Counted from the stretch's first letter, positions 1 to 12,359 are shown. The stretch is 60,000 nt of DNA from Bolinopsis microptera (GCF_026151205.1 NC_087082.1:5031908-5091907), one strand, 5' to 3'. Program-made: numbers and translations. The notes: generated by a model from the sequence alone, not told the origin.

Positions 1-276
1 ACATTTTGAAAAAATCCGTTAGTTTCGGCAACGGTACACGCTCCTGAAATAATTTTTAAAGAAATAAGAATATCAATGTTGCTTCAAAAGTCAAAACCAG
101 TGTGCGGCTGAAAATCCTTTTCAGCCGTTAAAGGTGAAAATAAGAATAAACTGAAAATAAGTGACAAATGTCTATTTATAAATTCTTTGATAGTCTATAT
201 TATTAATTATTAGACACAACAAATGAAAAAAAATATGCTAAGATAAATACTTGAATATGAAATGTTGAGGACTTAC

Positions 277-521
277 CAGGCTGTATATTGCAAAGAAGTC
301 CCAATGTGTAGTTGTGATATTTATCACCCATACCTAAATGTCTCCTCTCCAAGGAATAAGAACAACTATCGAAATCGAAATCACTTTTAGTTTTGTCACA
401 AGCAAAATTTGTCATCACTCTAGCATGATCTAGTAGATCTCTCATAGCTGTATTTTCTTTGTTATCGTCATGTTTCAGGATTTCTTGGTATCGTTCTGGT
501 GCATCATCTAATACAGTGATC
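277..521 (-). CDS. Mosaic gene, exon 7 so far: SRCR C-terminal part
   Basis: Internal exon running right to left. The acceptor is CAAACACAG before 521 and the donor is GTAAGT after 277. It enters in phase 2, completing TG|G (Trp) from the exon at 7970-8100, and leaves in phase 1. The translation starts ITVLDDAPERYQEIL and contains FACDKTK, FDFDSCSYSLE and YTLGLLCNIQPG. The cysteine spacing near the end resembles the last third of a scavenger receptor cysteine-rich domain (x-C-x-D-C ... LxC). The phase match with the upstream SRCR exon across an intron of about 7.4 kb is the best support. The gene continues beyond the left edge, so its C-terminus is unknown; a protease or further adhesion domains are possible. 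The SRCR assignment of this piece is an inference. Confidence 0.6.
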
Positions 522-789
522 CTGTGTTTGGAATTTGAATTATTAGAACATTATACGTGGACTTGCACAATTATAATTCGGCACTTTTTTAAAACTTAAG
601 ACTTTTTTTTGTTGGAGCAGTTCTCAAGTTGAAGTTGAGCTGTATCTGATATTGAAATTAAATGCTTAGGAGAAAAATGGCCGTATTTTGGTGTATCTTG
701 AGAAGCGGGATTGTGCAAAGTGAAAAGTTTTGCATGTGATCAATAAACCGTATTATCACACTTTCGAGGCAAATTTGGCAGGAACGCAG

Positions 790-852
790 AATTGATATTC
801 CATGCCCCGATGGGGAGCACTGGCTCTCACCCTGGGGCATGAAATATCAATT
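790..852. repeat. Short inverted repeat
   Basis: 19-bp arms (790-808 and 834-852, one mismatch) containing CCATGCCCC / GGGGCATG, with a 25-base spacer. It lies in the intron left of the LINE and could be a MITE remnant. No coding potential was seen around it. Confidence 0.6.
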
Positions 853-1866
853 AGTTGCTCAGAGAGTGCTCCATAGAAACGAGGAGCCCGCTCTCAGCAA
901 CTGATTTACTACTGTAAGGTACTGATTTAAATAAAGATTTAAATCAACAACCTGAAGTATTCTATGACCGTTAATGCAATGATCAGATTATCTTTCCACA
1001 ATGAGGAAAAATGTATATTTATGAGTATTGCTGAAAGCACAGTGTAAGGCCTACACGGACCGCCTCTAACTAGCCAATCCCTGTTTACATGCCGTGTAGC
1101 AGGGGACTAGAAAGAGCTAAACTAGTAAGCGGGGCATAGCCAATACTACGATTTAAAAACATTTCCTTGCGTTAGACGAAATAAAAATTTTTGTTGTAAT
1201 ACTTTTTCAAACTGTTGCTTTTTTATTGCACTTCATAGTTAAAAGCCTAATTAGGCTTGATATCAAATGGCCCCATTAAGAGCAGTGCTGATCACAGAGG
1301 CATGAGAAACAAGTCAATTGATCAAAGAGCTCCATCCAAGTCGGCCAGTCACTAAGCAGCTAATTAATACAGATTCGGTTGATAATATTAATACAAACTC
1401 CCTGGCTCGTACGACTAACCCCATACAGCTAGTATTCAAGTATAGTGCCTGGCACAGTGCAGAGTGACTTAAGGTTACTGAAAAGGAGATCAACGTTTAC
1501 AAGCAGACTTGAAAGTTGCACAAAGTTTTGGTTTGTTTGTTTTGAAACCCCACGGTGGAGGTTGGCGTGTGCCGCAGTTTATTAATCAATGGTTATTACA
1601 TAAATGAAATTATAGAAGTCACACTAAAATATAATAATGTAAAATAAAATATATTAAAATAAATGCCCTACTAAAAGTACTATATAACTAACGGTCTGCA
1701 AAACTGGTTGAAGTCGCAATTTGTAAACATGCTAATTACTATTTAATAATAATAGATAAAAAGTTTTGCGCGGCAGATGTAAATTCGGCATTGCATAATG
1801 GCAGTGAAATTAAAATGATATGTTGTTGATAAAAGATCATGGTCATTTGTCGCGAGTGATCTTTCT
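853..1866. other. Intronic DNA, no gene seen
   Basis: AT-rich intron sequence of the mosaic gene lying 3' of the LINE reading frame. The LINE 3'-UTR probably reaches into the right half, but no tail or target-site duplication could be fixed by eye. Confidence 0.5.
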
Positions 1867-2454
1867 TTACGCGTTGTCGCTTACTAACTCGGTGTTGTAG
1901 TCTATCTGCGAGCGCCCTTCTCTTTGAGACTTTCTTAGCCCAGGTATACTATAAAGTAAGAAATTTGGCCAATTTTCATCGTCTCCTGAGCTTTGCAGCT
2001 TGAGGAGTTCGCGCTTAGCTGAATTTTTAAAGATTTCAATTGAAAAGGTAGAACTTGGAATAGTTATATCCTTACTTTGTTTTGTAATAGAGAGCATGGG
2101 TCCTTTGAAGAAAAGAGTATTATTAAATGTTGGGCCGTTGTAAGTTGTGAACCAAGAAAGGTTATGTTCGTATGTGGAATTATAGGTGGGAATATCGTGA
2201 GGGAAAAGTTCTTTGATGGATTTAGGGAGAAGGCTTGGCATGTTCCTTACTTTGTGTAGTAGAATAAAAGCGTTTTTTACAATGACGCTATGGACTGTTA
2301 GGATATTATGCAATCTAAACGCACCTTTTGTGTGCTCCGGGGGATTGCCGTCTTTATATCTATAATTTACATATCCTGACATAACAGCTCTAATTCCCTG
2401 CTTTTGCTTGGTGAACAGAGATTCAATGTGACATTTTGAGGCAAATCCCCACAC
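1867..2454 (-). pseudogene. LINE ORF2 C-terminal segment after a frameshift
   Basis: This is the post-reverse-transcriptase region of the LINE above, displaced into another frame. It begins WGFASKCHIESLFTKQKQGI, a stretch typical of the domain after RT motif 7 in CR1/jockey-clade LINEs. The homology extends upstream of the frame opening (QSHLNFCSLVWG reads through 2480-2450), which locates the shift just before it. It is not a separate gene. Confidence 0.8.
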
Positions 2455-5267
2455 TAAAGAACAGAAATTTAGATGGGATTGGATAAGGCTTTGGAAAATG
2501 TTTGGGCTTTGATAGGTAGAAGGTGCTTTAGCTTATACATAACTCCGAGGTAGCGACCCATCTTTATTCTAACTGCCGTAATGTGTTTTTGCCAAGTGAG
2601 CTTTTCGTCTAGGATCACTCCTAAAAATCTTGCTTCAGTCTTACGTTCGATTACAGTGTTGTCAATGGACAAATTAAAGCCGCTGAAGTCGATTCTTTTT
2701 CTAGTGAAAATCATGTAACACGTCTTTTTTACATTTAAAGATAGCCCATTAGCACCTACCCAATCTACAAGACGTGAAATTAGCTGATTAGCTTTTAATT
2801 GTATTTCTTCTAGGGTGGTTCCACTAATTAATATGTTTGCGTCGTCGGCATAAAGGATGAACTTTGCAAAATCACTAATTCCAGGTAGGTCGTTTATATA
2901 AATTACAAATAAGAGAGGTCCTAAAATGCTACCCTGAGGTACGCCGTAAACTATGGGCATGCTAGAAGAGCAAGTTCCGTCAAGCTTCTTAAGTAAGGTC
3001 TCATGATCAAGCACGTCAAAGGCTTTACTGTAATCGAGCAGGAGCAGTAGGGAAATTTGTTTCTTATTCAGAGAGTGTAGTATAGAATTTTTGGCATTGA
3101 GCAGTGCATGTTCGCACGATCTTCCTGGCCGAAATCCGTATTGATTTTCGAAAAGAGAATCGTTCTTATCTAAAAATTCTAAAACACGAGCATGCATAAG
3201 TTTCTCATAAATTTTCGAGAATGATCCCAAAAGAGAGATCGGCCTATAATTAGCTACTTCCAATTTTGAACCACCTTTATGGATAGGAACGACTTTCGCA
3301 GTTTTTAGAGCATTTGGGAAGGTACCACTGGAGAACGAACAGTTAATGACATTAGCTAGTGCCCTGGTAAAGTTTTCGCAGCTGTTTGCAATTTTCAATG
3401 GCTCAATTTTACAATCGAGTGTGGACTTGTTCTTAAGCCCTGATATTATCTTTTGGACTTCACCGTGTGATGTAGGCTTAAGAAACATCGAGTTACTACA
3501 CGAAGCCTTAAGAAAATGCTTGAAACCACCTGGGTCAAAGGTTCGACGGGCAGCGATTTGCCTCTTGATACTGGCTGCAATACCGGAGAAGTAGCCGTTA
3601 AATTTCTCAGCGACTGCCAGATCGGAGCTTATAATCGTGCCATCGTCGTCCTTCAGACGGGTGTGTCCGAACTTTTTTCTGTTACGGTTCAGGAGGCCAT
3701 TGATCATTTTCCATTGATTTTTAGAGCAGTTTTGGTATTTGTCAAACATTTTCTTATAGTACTTTTCTTTGGCTAGATTCACATGTTTGTGACAAAACTT
3801 TTTCATTTTATCATACGCGTCGCAGTTTTTTTGTGATGGATTTATAGTTTTTTCAAAAAAAAGTAACTTCTTGCGGTTGCATGCCGCCTCAAGCCAGGGT
3901 AAGATCCAAGGCTTTGGGTCAGCTCTTTCGAATTTTCTTCTCGAACTGTTGCGCTTCAGGGGGTATGCAGTATTGTAGTGTTTCATGTACGTTTGATAGA
4001 TGGAATTGTATTGTTCATCAGCGCACGTTGAGGAGGTAGCATCATCCCAGGTCTCACTTACAATAAGCTCTTTGAATTTAGCATGATTAGCTTCGTTAAA
4101 TACACGGGCCTCTAATTTCAAGCTAGTGTTGTTGTTCTTTACACGTTGACTACGGAATCGCTCGTTCAAACTAGGTGTGGCTCCTAAACTAATGGTCGTG
4201 CTAACCGCGAGATGATCTGACATATCCAACGTCACGACATTACAACTAATAACGTTGGTCACGTGATTAGTATACACGTGATCAATAAGCGTTGCACTGT
4301 GGTCAGTTACCCTGGTAGGCTTGGAGACAGTCTGGGCAAACCCATATTTTTCTAGTAAGCTTATAAGATCCTGGCTGTAAGCGTCGGTATCGTATTTTAT
4401 AAGATCAATATTTGCATCACCCAGGAAGACTATCTGCTTTCTGGAGTGTCTATCAAGACCCCTGAGCACGTTTTCAAACTTTTCAAGGAATTTTTTAGGG
4501 CTTGTGGATGGCGAGCGGTAGAAATTTACGATGATTTTTGTCTTATTTCCGTTTTTAAAATTGTTGATTTTAAGCAATTGAAATTCTCCGCAAGTAACTT
4601 CTTCTGGACTCAGATTGAGTTCGAGTTCCTGTATTTTATCGTAATCACAAACGCGTTTGTTAACATAGAGCGCAAGACCACCTCCTTTTCCAGATTTACG
4701 TGCAGGTTCTTTGATAAAGGGCTCGTAAAACTGTTCGATTTCAATGTCGTTCAGACCATTAGGAAGATTAGAAATTTTACAGTTGGTTTCATTGAGGCAG
4801 ATGAGGTCAAATTTGGAGAATGTTTCTATTTCTTCTCTAAAATTCGAGATATTCTTCACGAGTGATCTAACGTTTAACGAAAGTATCTTAATTTCGCGAT
4901 TGCTAGGGGTCTTGATATTATCAGGGTGTTGGTACTTACAGCTAACCAATATCTCCGATATACAATTGTTGAGATCGATTTCGCTGGAATCTATTTCATC
5001 AGTAAGTTCGCCTATTTGATTCAGTACGTGAGAACGAATATAGGGGTTAAAAGTGGGGGTTATTGTATTGTAATTATCATTAAGTTCGTAGGAAGTTACT
5101 CTATCGCCAGGTATTAGGTTTAGACAGCATGTAATACAACCAAGATAATCTTTGAGGCATTTTTTATGAACTGGTTTGTCACATAGAGGACAAATGAAAA
5201 CATTTCTAGGAGCATAAGACCACCCGAAGCAACTTGAGCATTGTGATTTGAAACTAGGTTCAACCAT
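1867..5267 (-). mobile_element. Non-LTR retrotransposon (LINE) with PHD finger, endonuclease and reverse transcriptase; frameshifted
   Basis: One long frame (5267-2469, 932 residues) plus its continuation in another frame (to 1867). At the N-terminus C10, C13, C26, C29, H34, C37, C44 and C47 form a C4HC3 (PHD-type) zinc finger. Next comes an exo_endo_phos endonuclease (ILSLNVRSL, FLGDANIDL, SDHLAVS), then a reverse transcriptase with YRPISLL, LDYSKAFD (about residue 743), GVPQGSILGP (about 771) and YADD (about 805). Only some 20 residues separate LDYSKAFD from GVPQGS, where relatives have about 55-60, so the RT appears internally deleted. Near 2505 a one-base loss moves the frame. The C-terminal part (SLVWGFASKCHIESLFTKQK) then continues to a stop at 1867. 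The copy is therefore dead. It lies in sense orientation inside an intron of the mosaic gene. Confidence 0.9.
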
Positions 5268-5589
5268 TGTTCAAGATGTGTAAATACCAGATATCTGTGA
5301 ATAATTAAGTAAGATATTAAAAAGATAAGAGTGTAAAGTATGGTGTATAGAATAGCTTGTACAGTCTAAGAATATGTATAAAATGCTAATGTGTGTGCGT
5401 GTGAATGAATGAGGAATAAACTGTGTGCTGAGAAAGCGTAAAGAAGAAAAAGAAAACTTGTTAGACCATTATAACTATAAGATGTAAGCTATAATCCCTT
5501 AAAGATTTTGTAAAAATTTTGTGAAAATTTAGGCGCGGCAAGTATAAGTAGTAGGCTTGGGTACGGCTTTGTGAGTTTGTATTTAACCG

Positions 5590-5886
5590 TTAGTTACCAG
5601 GCAAGAGCGAGACAAACTCCCGCCTTAATGGCCAGTGCTTTCGAACTTTCTCGCTTCGCATAGAGAGTTTTTGAACACCGGTCACCAGACAGTTAGCTAT
5701 CTCACTCTTGGGCAGCTGAGTAATGTGAATCCCATTTCCAGATCTATCTAAAATCTCAAACCCTTTGTTAAATATCACTCTACAAATATAGTGGGAGTCG
5801 AAAAACCAAAAGTTACGATTTTCGATCAGACTAAAGTCAAACATGCAGCGGTTAAACAAATCAACTTCCTTATTTAACCATGCAAA
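5590..5886 (-). CDS. Unassigned open frame, possibly LINE ORF1 remnant or exon
   Basis: About 98 residues are open, including FNRCMFDFSLIENRNFWFFD and SEKVRKHWPLRREFVSLLPG. It has good splice-like borders: a pyrimidine tract ending CTTCTTAG near 5886 and CTTGCCTG|GTAACT at about 5592, phase 2 on both sides. Joining it directly to the SRCR exon at 7970 would create TG|A, a stop, so it is not part of that transcript as it stands. It sits 320 bp upstream of the LINE ORF2 on the same strand, so it may be an ORF1 tail. No family was recognised. Confidence 0.3.
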   Translation of the reverse strand, partial: FAWLNKEVDLFNRCMFDFSLIENRNFWFFDSHYICRVIFNKGFEILDRSGNGIHITQLPKSEIANCLVTGVQKLSMRSEKVRKHWPLRREFVSLLPGN

Positions 5887-7598
5887 TCTCGTTCTAAGAA
5901 GGGAGTTGAAAACAACTTGTCAGCGATACAATCAATCAGGCTAATTTATTTCCTTAATCGCTTACTTGAAATTAAAAAGGAAGTGTCAGAACAAACTAAA
6001 GTCACCACTCACCCTCACAAAAATAGTAAACACTAAGCGATGTTTGAATAATTCGAAGGAAGAAAACACACAAAACAAGAATCTTGATGTCAAATAGTTA
6101 TATTTGAAAGGAAATTATTGTCAAGAACTGATAAAGGGCTGGTCAGCAAATCATAACATAATAAATTGCTTTAAGTTTAAATTATGATACATTACGATAT
6201 GGGATCATTCGCATATTAATTTAGCCACATTTCAGCCATTTCAGACCTCACTTTTAACCCCAGCTCTGATCCCTTCTTTGAGCCATATTCCATATAGAAA
6301 TTGTGCAGAAATTATACTAAGATTTTCCAAGCCGGCTTCCCCTAGAATGGCTTGCGAAATTCGTGGCTGATATATAAAGAGACTTATAAATTCTGTACAA
6401 TAAAGAGCGACAATTCTATCCCTGCACCAGTTTTAACTGAAGTTTAGTTAGTGCAATAAAAACATTCTATAAAACATATTATATATATAAAGATATCAAG
6501 GGACGAATGGCGTAACTTAATCAGCTAATCAGGTTATAAATTGGTCTGGTCACTGGGGCAAATTTAGGTCCGATGATTGATATGCTGCCATTCTTTAGAC
6601 CAATTCAATATTGCTAACAGTACGGGTGAACTGCCTGGCAATGACCAGGGTGTATCTAGGCTGGTGGAGTGCGTTCTAAAATGGTATATCGGGCTATTAA
6701 GTCAAGAGTTACTTTCATAAACAATACTAAAGAGTACGGATGTCTGCCCTTGATATTAAAACAATCTAGAGTTGTATTGAAGAGATACATTATATTACGG
6801 CTGTTCTGATAATTTCTAACGAAGCAAATAATGGCAAAATGAATATAAGCAGACTATACTCGAAAAAATTCAATAAAAGTCAATGATTACGAGTTCCAGT
6901 GATAAATCATTCTGAAATAACAGACAATCAAGAAGGACGATAATATTTTTGATATGAATTAGGGCGTGTAGTACAAGTACAACATGAACAGTCGATAATT
7001 TGGACTTATAAATAGACAATCATGGCACCGCCACAGCCCTATTCAAATATAACAACCAGGAAATACTATCACCTTATCGCAGATACAGATTACATGATAA
7101 GGACTAGGATGTATAATCAACACTGAAACAGATGTTCTATACATTATACATCTTCAGTTTTAATGACTCAAAATATATCTAATAGAAATGAAGTATAAGA
7201 ATCACCTCACATCGATTGATATCCAGGATATAATTTATGATTAAAAGACGCGCTCGTGGCGGAATATTCTAGACTGCAATAAGTACAAGACCCATACTCA
7301 TAGGCGAGAAATAAATCAATATTCCATGCACTACGTATCAGTTGAAAGCAAATTGGGCGCGGCCGTTAGCATTCACTGTGACATTGGACATTAGCACGTG
7401 AGATCCTAATTTTACGTATTGTATCTTCGATATCTGAAATACTATAAACTCATCGAGACCTATTTATAGCTTGGACATTATAAACATAAATAAGTTGGAC
7501 ATGTCTAGTTTTACTTTGGTGGAATTCAATACTAACGTTTGATCAAATTCTGCTTTCCCGGCCAAATTTGGCTCCAAAGAAAGTGTGATAAAACATTA
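5887..7598. other. Intronic AT-rich DNA, no gene seen
   Basis: No open frame with protein-like composition or paired splice sites was found. There are only short fragments and AT-rich sequence between the LINE and the MITE. Confidence 0.5.
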
Positions 7599-7763
7599 AT
7601 CACATACCTTCTCATCCGATATCAACATTTTCAAAGCTCGGCAAGCCTCGTGATTGAAAATGTCGATATAACCCTCGGCAAGCCTCGGGAAATATCGAAA
7701 CTTTCGCTACTTCAGCAAGCCTCGTGGGTGAAAGTTTTGATATCGCATGAGAAGGTATGTGAT
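7599..7763. mobile_element. MITE of about 165 bp
   Basis: Terminal inverted repeats start ATCACATACCTTCTCAT and end ATGAGAAGGTATGTGAT, followed inward by CGATATCAA-type sequence. The middle holds three copies of CAAGCCTCG. It has no coding capacity. The target-site duplication is unclear. It lies in the mosaic gene intron, 200 bp from the SRCR exon. Confidence 0.7.
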
Positions 7764-7969
7764 AAATGTATAATATGAAATAAAAATCCTACAAATTTGA
7801 TCAAAGCCGCAAAATCGAAATTTGCTCGTTAATCTAATACATAGTTACTGTTTATTGATCAAATAATCAATTCTAATAAAAATTAAGTCAAAAGCTTCCC
7901 CGCTTTCACAGAAACACACGGTTTAACTGTTTCAACCAGTTATAAATAGATAAATAAAGCGTTCCTTAC

Positions 7970-8100
7970 CAGGTTTCTATCGCTCCCCAAAAGTACTCGT
8001 TATCTAAGCCAAACCAATCTTCGGCATAATTGTACCCAAGCTCTTTGCATATGACATTTGCTTTATAGTCTGAGAAGTTCGACAGAGAGACGGTTGCTGT
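7970..8100 (-). CDS. Mosaic gene, exon 6: SRCR core
   Basis: 131-nt exon with acceptor TTTATTTTCAG before 8100 and donor GTAAGG after 7970; phase 0 in, phase 2 out. It encodes YKANVICKELGYNYAEDWFG, which closely follows the SRCR signature (A-x-V-x-C-x-x-L-G-Y ... A ... FG), then NEYFWGAIETW. The other two frames contain stops or no similarity. SRCR domains are extracellular ligand- or matrix-binding modules. Only the usual core cysteine is present here, and the WGTVC motif of canonical SRCR is not seen in the preceding exon, so the domain is divergent. Confidence 0.75.
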
Positions 8101-8390
8101 CTGAAAATAAAAATTGTAACATTTTAGATATTTATCAAATATTTATATATTTTTGTTCGACTAGGCCAAATGATTTGATGTTTTTTGATTGACAATAAAT
8201 ATTTATAACCATTTTGAAATCTCTTTCAATATTTTCGGATATACATTTTTATTCCTTGAACTGGTGCAGTTACACACGTTTTGAAATACACATATTATAA
8301 AGATATAACATAAAATTCACAGGGCCTTTATACTAGTTACTTTTACAAATACAGTTACAATAATACAATATAAAACGTTAGTAGCCAAAC

Positions 8391-8476
8391 CCGGTTAAGC
8401 ACTTTAGCCAAAACTACTCCAGCGCTTCCGTTGCTCGGTTTACCGTCCGTCCCGTAAAGAGCAAACTGAACTTCAT
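8391..8476 (-). CDS. Mosaic gene, exon 5: SRCR N-terminal part
   Basis: 86-nt exon with acceptor ACTATTACAG before 8476 and donor GTTTGG after 8391; phase 1 in, phase 0 out. It therefore links the TSP1 exon (phase 1 out) to the SRCR core exon (phase 0 in). It encodes EVQFALYGTDGKPSNGSAG followed by VVLAKVLNR. An alternative donor (GTGCTT, exon end 8403) would also keep the frame. Its assignment as the start of the SRCR domain rests on position and phase, with only weak sequence similarity. Confidence 0.5.
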
Positions 8477-8559
8477 CTGTAATAGTAAGCAATGCTTTAG
8501 ACGATTATATTTATCAAATACAGAGAGTTCAATCTAAATACATTATAATACTAGTGTAA

Positions 8560-9151
8560 CCCGGCCTACGGCCGGGATTTCACTGCCGCAGTTAAAAAGG
8601 GTAGGAGTAATTACCCGCTGAGTCAAAACCCGGATTAGGCGAGCAATTCTATTCGGAGTGCCCTCACGTATCCAATAGTATGCTTAAAAGATAGTAATTC
8701 TTAATCAATAATCAATAGAAATTAACCCTTAACACCATGCACCACACCAGCCTATCATATTTGTGAACATGCATTACATTGTCGTATGAAAGTATGAACT
8801 CTCTCTACAGTCCAAACAGACCGTTTGAGCACTCCCTCCCCTAATAAGTTTATAGTATTATATGACCATGTAATATATACGCCATGTAATATATACGCTA
8901 CATAATATTATGCAGAGAGAGAGAGAGCTAGCCCCGTAACTCTTGCCGTTCTTCTCAAGCCATTTTATGTAACATATTTTGTGGTACAAAACCATCAATT
9001 AAACCACTTACCACCGGCCGATTTTTATAAAATTTGCTTATTGGCTTCGTTAGAGTTTTGTCGGCACTATACCGAAAAAACCAGTCCCGTAACTATTACC
9101 GTTTTTTTTTGTATAACCGTTCGGAAATTACACACAGACGATCAGACAGAC
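8560..9151. repeat. Probable SINE/LINE tail-like dispersed repeat
   Basis: Contains the hairpin CCCGGCCTACGGCCGGG near 8565 and a downstream stretch with CCCGTAACTATTACCG and CCGTTCGGAAATTACACAC running into a CAGA/CA microsatellite. This layout resembles 3' tails of invertebrate SINE/RTE-type elements. The identification is from memory of layout only. Confidence 0.3.
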
Positions 9152-9271
<120 letters not shown>

Positions 9272-9699
9272 TCTGGTGTTATTAAGGTGATATTAGGAAC
9301 TTTTAAGTCTAATCAGTTTATTCGATATTATATATTTTCAATTTTTGGTGGACCCACTTAGTAAAAAATAAACCAAAAGCTTCACAATTCGGTCCCAAAT
9401 AAAGATGCAATTTGGTCGAACACACTCAGATATCTTGAAAAACCATTATTTTCTTACTCTTAGAAAACGAAAGACATGCAGTATAAAAATATCAACGTAT
9501 TAAAAAAACTCGAACGATCGTTTTTCCCATGTACGAAGTCGCACATTTCTGGGGATTAAGCAATGGTATAAAGGTTTGAATAATTCCACGGTATAAAATC
9601 TGGAAAGGTTTAGAGTTTTTGCTGTACTTCATTCACAGTATCTTCCCTTAAAATAATTAAAATATCAGGTATATATGTATCAGTGTATACACGACATAA

Positions 9700-11140
9700 T
9701 TCTGTTGTGTGTTGAAGCTCAAAGAACAATATAACATTGATGCATCTCTACTGAGATTCTTCAAGTGCTACCTTGAAAACAGATACCAAAGGGTTGTCAT
9801 TGGAAATAAAGTGTCTGCTCCCTGTCAGGTTAGATCAGGACCGTGTCCCCCAGGGCTCAATTTTAGGGCCAACTTTATTTATACTTTTTCTTAATGACAT
9901 TACAGAAAATTTGTCACCGGAAACAAATATAACCATGGAATTAAACTGGAATTAAACTGGAATTAAACTTGAAATTACCAAGGAGAACACTAACGAACTC
10001 GTTTTGGCTATACATCAATTCATAAATAAGTTCAGATATAAAACAAAAGCCGAATAAAAGTATGAAAATAAAATCTTAAAATTTAACTGCGTTACAATAT
10101 CACGAAGTGGAAATAAAATAAAATATAATAATTTAAATGCTAATAAAAATTCTGGATGTGTGCATAAAAGCAAGTCCAAGGAGATAGGTTAGACTTAACG
10201 ACTACAAAAGTTGATGGGACGATGAAGGAGATGAGTAGGGGACGTGAAGCGAGGATTAGGACATTTTCTTAGGATTTCGAAGGTTTGAAGAGTCTGTTAG
10301 GTGGTGATTACTAGGACTTGTATGCTGATGATACAAAAATATGGCGTAGAATCACGTCTCAGGATGACCATTGTTTCACCCCTCAAAAAGTTGTTCACCC
10401 CTCAAAAAGTCACGTTCCTTCTATTACCCGAGCATATTCTATGAATCGTAGAGTTAATTTTGTGTACTCTATGAATGGAACGGCTATCGAATACACAGAC
10501 ATCGAAAAAGATCTAGCTAGTCAGAGGTTAGGCCTTCTAAAAGAACATGTTTCTTCAGTGATTCACCAAGAACACTAAAAAACGTCGGGCCTTCTATCTA
10601 TCTCAGGTTAGAAGTCATTTCGAACACTGCACAATTGTCTGGCGGCCTCATTCAGAAACCTCGGTGGAGAAACTTGAATCGATACAAAAAATAGGTCTCA
10701 AGTGGATCCTTAATGATATTTACTTGAGCCTTAGGGACAAAAAAAGGTATTTCATAGCGTGTAAGGAACTAAATATCCTTCCACTCTCGGTAAGGTTTGA
10801 TTACAAGGATATATTATATTTTCATAATATTTTTTATGACATGTCAGTTGTGACATTTTCACCTTAATTACAACTTTGCATGGGAAGTAGGTTAAGGCGA
10901 TCACATCTAGACGATCTCAGTATGATTAGTGACATTTCCCCTCAAGTTCCAAAAAACCTTACGTCAAGCCAGACCAGATGTTCAGGCATATCTAAGTCTT
11001 ACTTTTACAGAGCACATATTCTTTGGAATAAACTCCCTTATGATTTAAGGGAAATCTCAAGGCCATCAGTGTTTAAAACCCATTTAATTCAGTACCTGTG
11101 GACAGTTCTAAACGACCATATAACAACTTCTGACAGTTAA
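9700..11140 (+). pseudogene. Decayed LINE reverse transcriptase, second family
   Basis: Scattered frames on the plus strand follow the order of a LINE RT. LLRFFKCYLENRYQRVVIGN lies near 9740 and RVPQGSILGPTLFILFLNDI near 9840 in the next frame. MYADDTKIW is at 10318, EKLESIQKIGLKWILNDI near 10667, and a C-terminal piece with ILWNKLPYDLRE (10880-11140) closes it. Frames change at least four times and the block between YADD and the thumb is shortened. It differs from the LINE at 1867-5267 and runs opposite to the mosaic gene in whose intron it lies. It cannot make protein. Confidence 0.85.
9938..10320. mobile_element. 383-bp insertion splitting the LINE before YADD
   Basis: Removing 9938-10320 joins ...ACCATG to TATGCTGATGAT and restores the normal ETNI-x-M-YADD order, so this block was inserted later. 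It starts with three copies of GAATTAAACTG. It has no coding capacity. No target-site duplication or inverted ends are evident. Confidence 0.6.
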
Positions 11141-12161
11141 ACAATTTACCTAAACTTTCACGATGATCAGACACACAAACTTTGATAACAATAACGAAAC
11201 AATACTTTACTATCAAGACGAATTATGAATAACCTTGAGCAGTTTTACAATACTAAACACCTCAGTACACTTTCACTGTCATTTTACTGATTTCAGATCT
11301 GTATGCATTCCTGGCATTAATCTCACGAATTATATTTTTGTACTTTACAACCCCGTACAAATGCCGCAAATCCTTAATCAGTAATTATAATCTCTTGTTA
11401 TAGATCACGATATTATATATTTTGATAATTGAAAGTTTTCGTTATCTTTAATGTAACTATATTATCTAAATATAAATTGATAAAAAGTGTAATTAATAAA
11501 ATATGTTTAATAAAGTGTGTTTATAATTATGGTACATTGTTATTTACTATATTTATATTTTAGGCTGTAACCTTATTAGTTCAATGGAATAAACCTAGCA
11601 TGCCTTGGTTGCAGCATCGCTTCACTTATAGGTGCATATAGGGCCCGATGTAATTGCTTTGACCAGTTTACTGGTCAACTGGTGTTTCGGTGTCCCTAAT
11701 TTTGTTTACACTCGGTCACTTGTCAAGGCATGTAAGGTCATTCGGCGAAATTTTCTTTGAAATAAAATTATGTATTTGTGTAACAATTTGAAAGTTTATT
11801 GATGGGCCATTGTTAGCCCCAAGCGTTTTGGTCCGTCATTCCTGCCACTCAGCATTGCCTACTGTAAAGTAGAAATTTTTCTGAGACAATAGAGAAACTG
11901 ACCTTGTCTCACTAAAATCAACCACTTTCCATAATAAAAATACTAACAAATAAAGTTTTTTAAATAATTATACACATCCACTAAAGAATATTTCCTCAAG
12001 TTTACTTCTATTTAACTAATTCGTGGTTTAAGCTCTTATTTTATTTACGAAAGGAATGTAAAATAAAACTTATTGTTTAATTGGATTTTTTAAAAATATT
12101 TGCAAAAACAATGTTGGTAAAACTTATTGCTAAATTTAATTCATTGTTTTGTTGAACTTAC
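11141..12161. other. Intronic DNA, no gene seen
   Basis: AT-rich sequence between the LINE remnant and the TSP1 exon. No supported exon or repeat was found. Confidence 0.5.
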
Positions 12162-12359
12162 CTGGGCATTTCTTTGCGTAGCAGATTTGGTATTCGGTGC
12201 TATGCCCTTTACAATATGACCTTTCAAGTAGGTCATCCATAACTTCTCTGTTGGTAATTTTATTTTCACATGTCCTATATCTAGATCTAGTGCCTCCTCC
12301 ACAGTCAGATGAACAATTTGACCAGCTATTGAAATCACCCCAATGAAATCTTTCAATAC
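12162..12359 (-). CDS. Mosaic gene, exon 4: thrombospondin type 1 repeat
   Basis: 198-nt exon (66 codons) with acceptor GACTGTTTCAG and donor GTAAGTTC, phase 1 on both sides. It encodes one complete TSP1 module: WGDFNSWSNCSSDCGGGTRS, then RYRTC, SYC, YQIC and AKKCPG. That gives six cysteines, the WSxC signature and the basic RxRxC layer. TSP1 repeats are extracellular and bind matrix glycosaminoglycans or receptors. The symmetrical 1-1 phase fits classical exon shuffling of this module. Neighbouring exons are SRCR (downstream) and LDLa (upstream). Confidence 0.85.

Noticed and set aside
5590-5886. An extra exon of the mosaic gene between 7970 and 521
   Set aside because: Splicing TG to its first base A creates TGA. 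Skipping it gives TG|G and an open frame.
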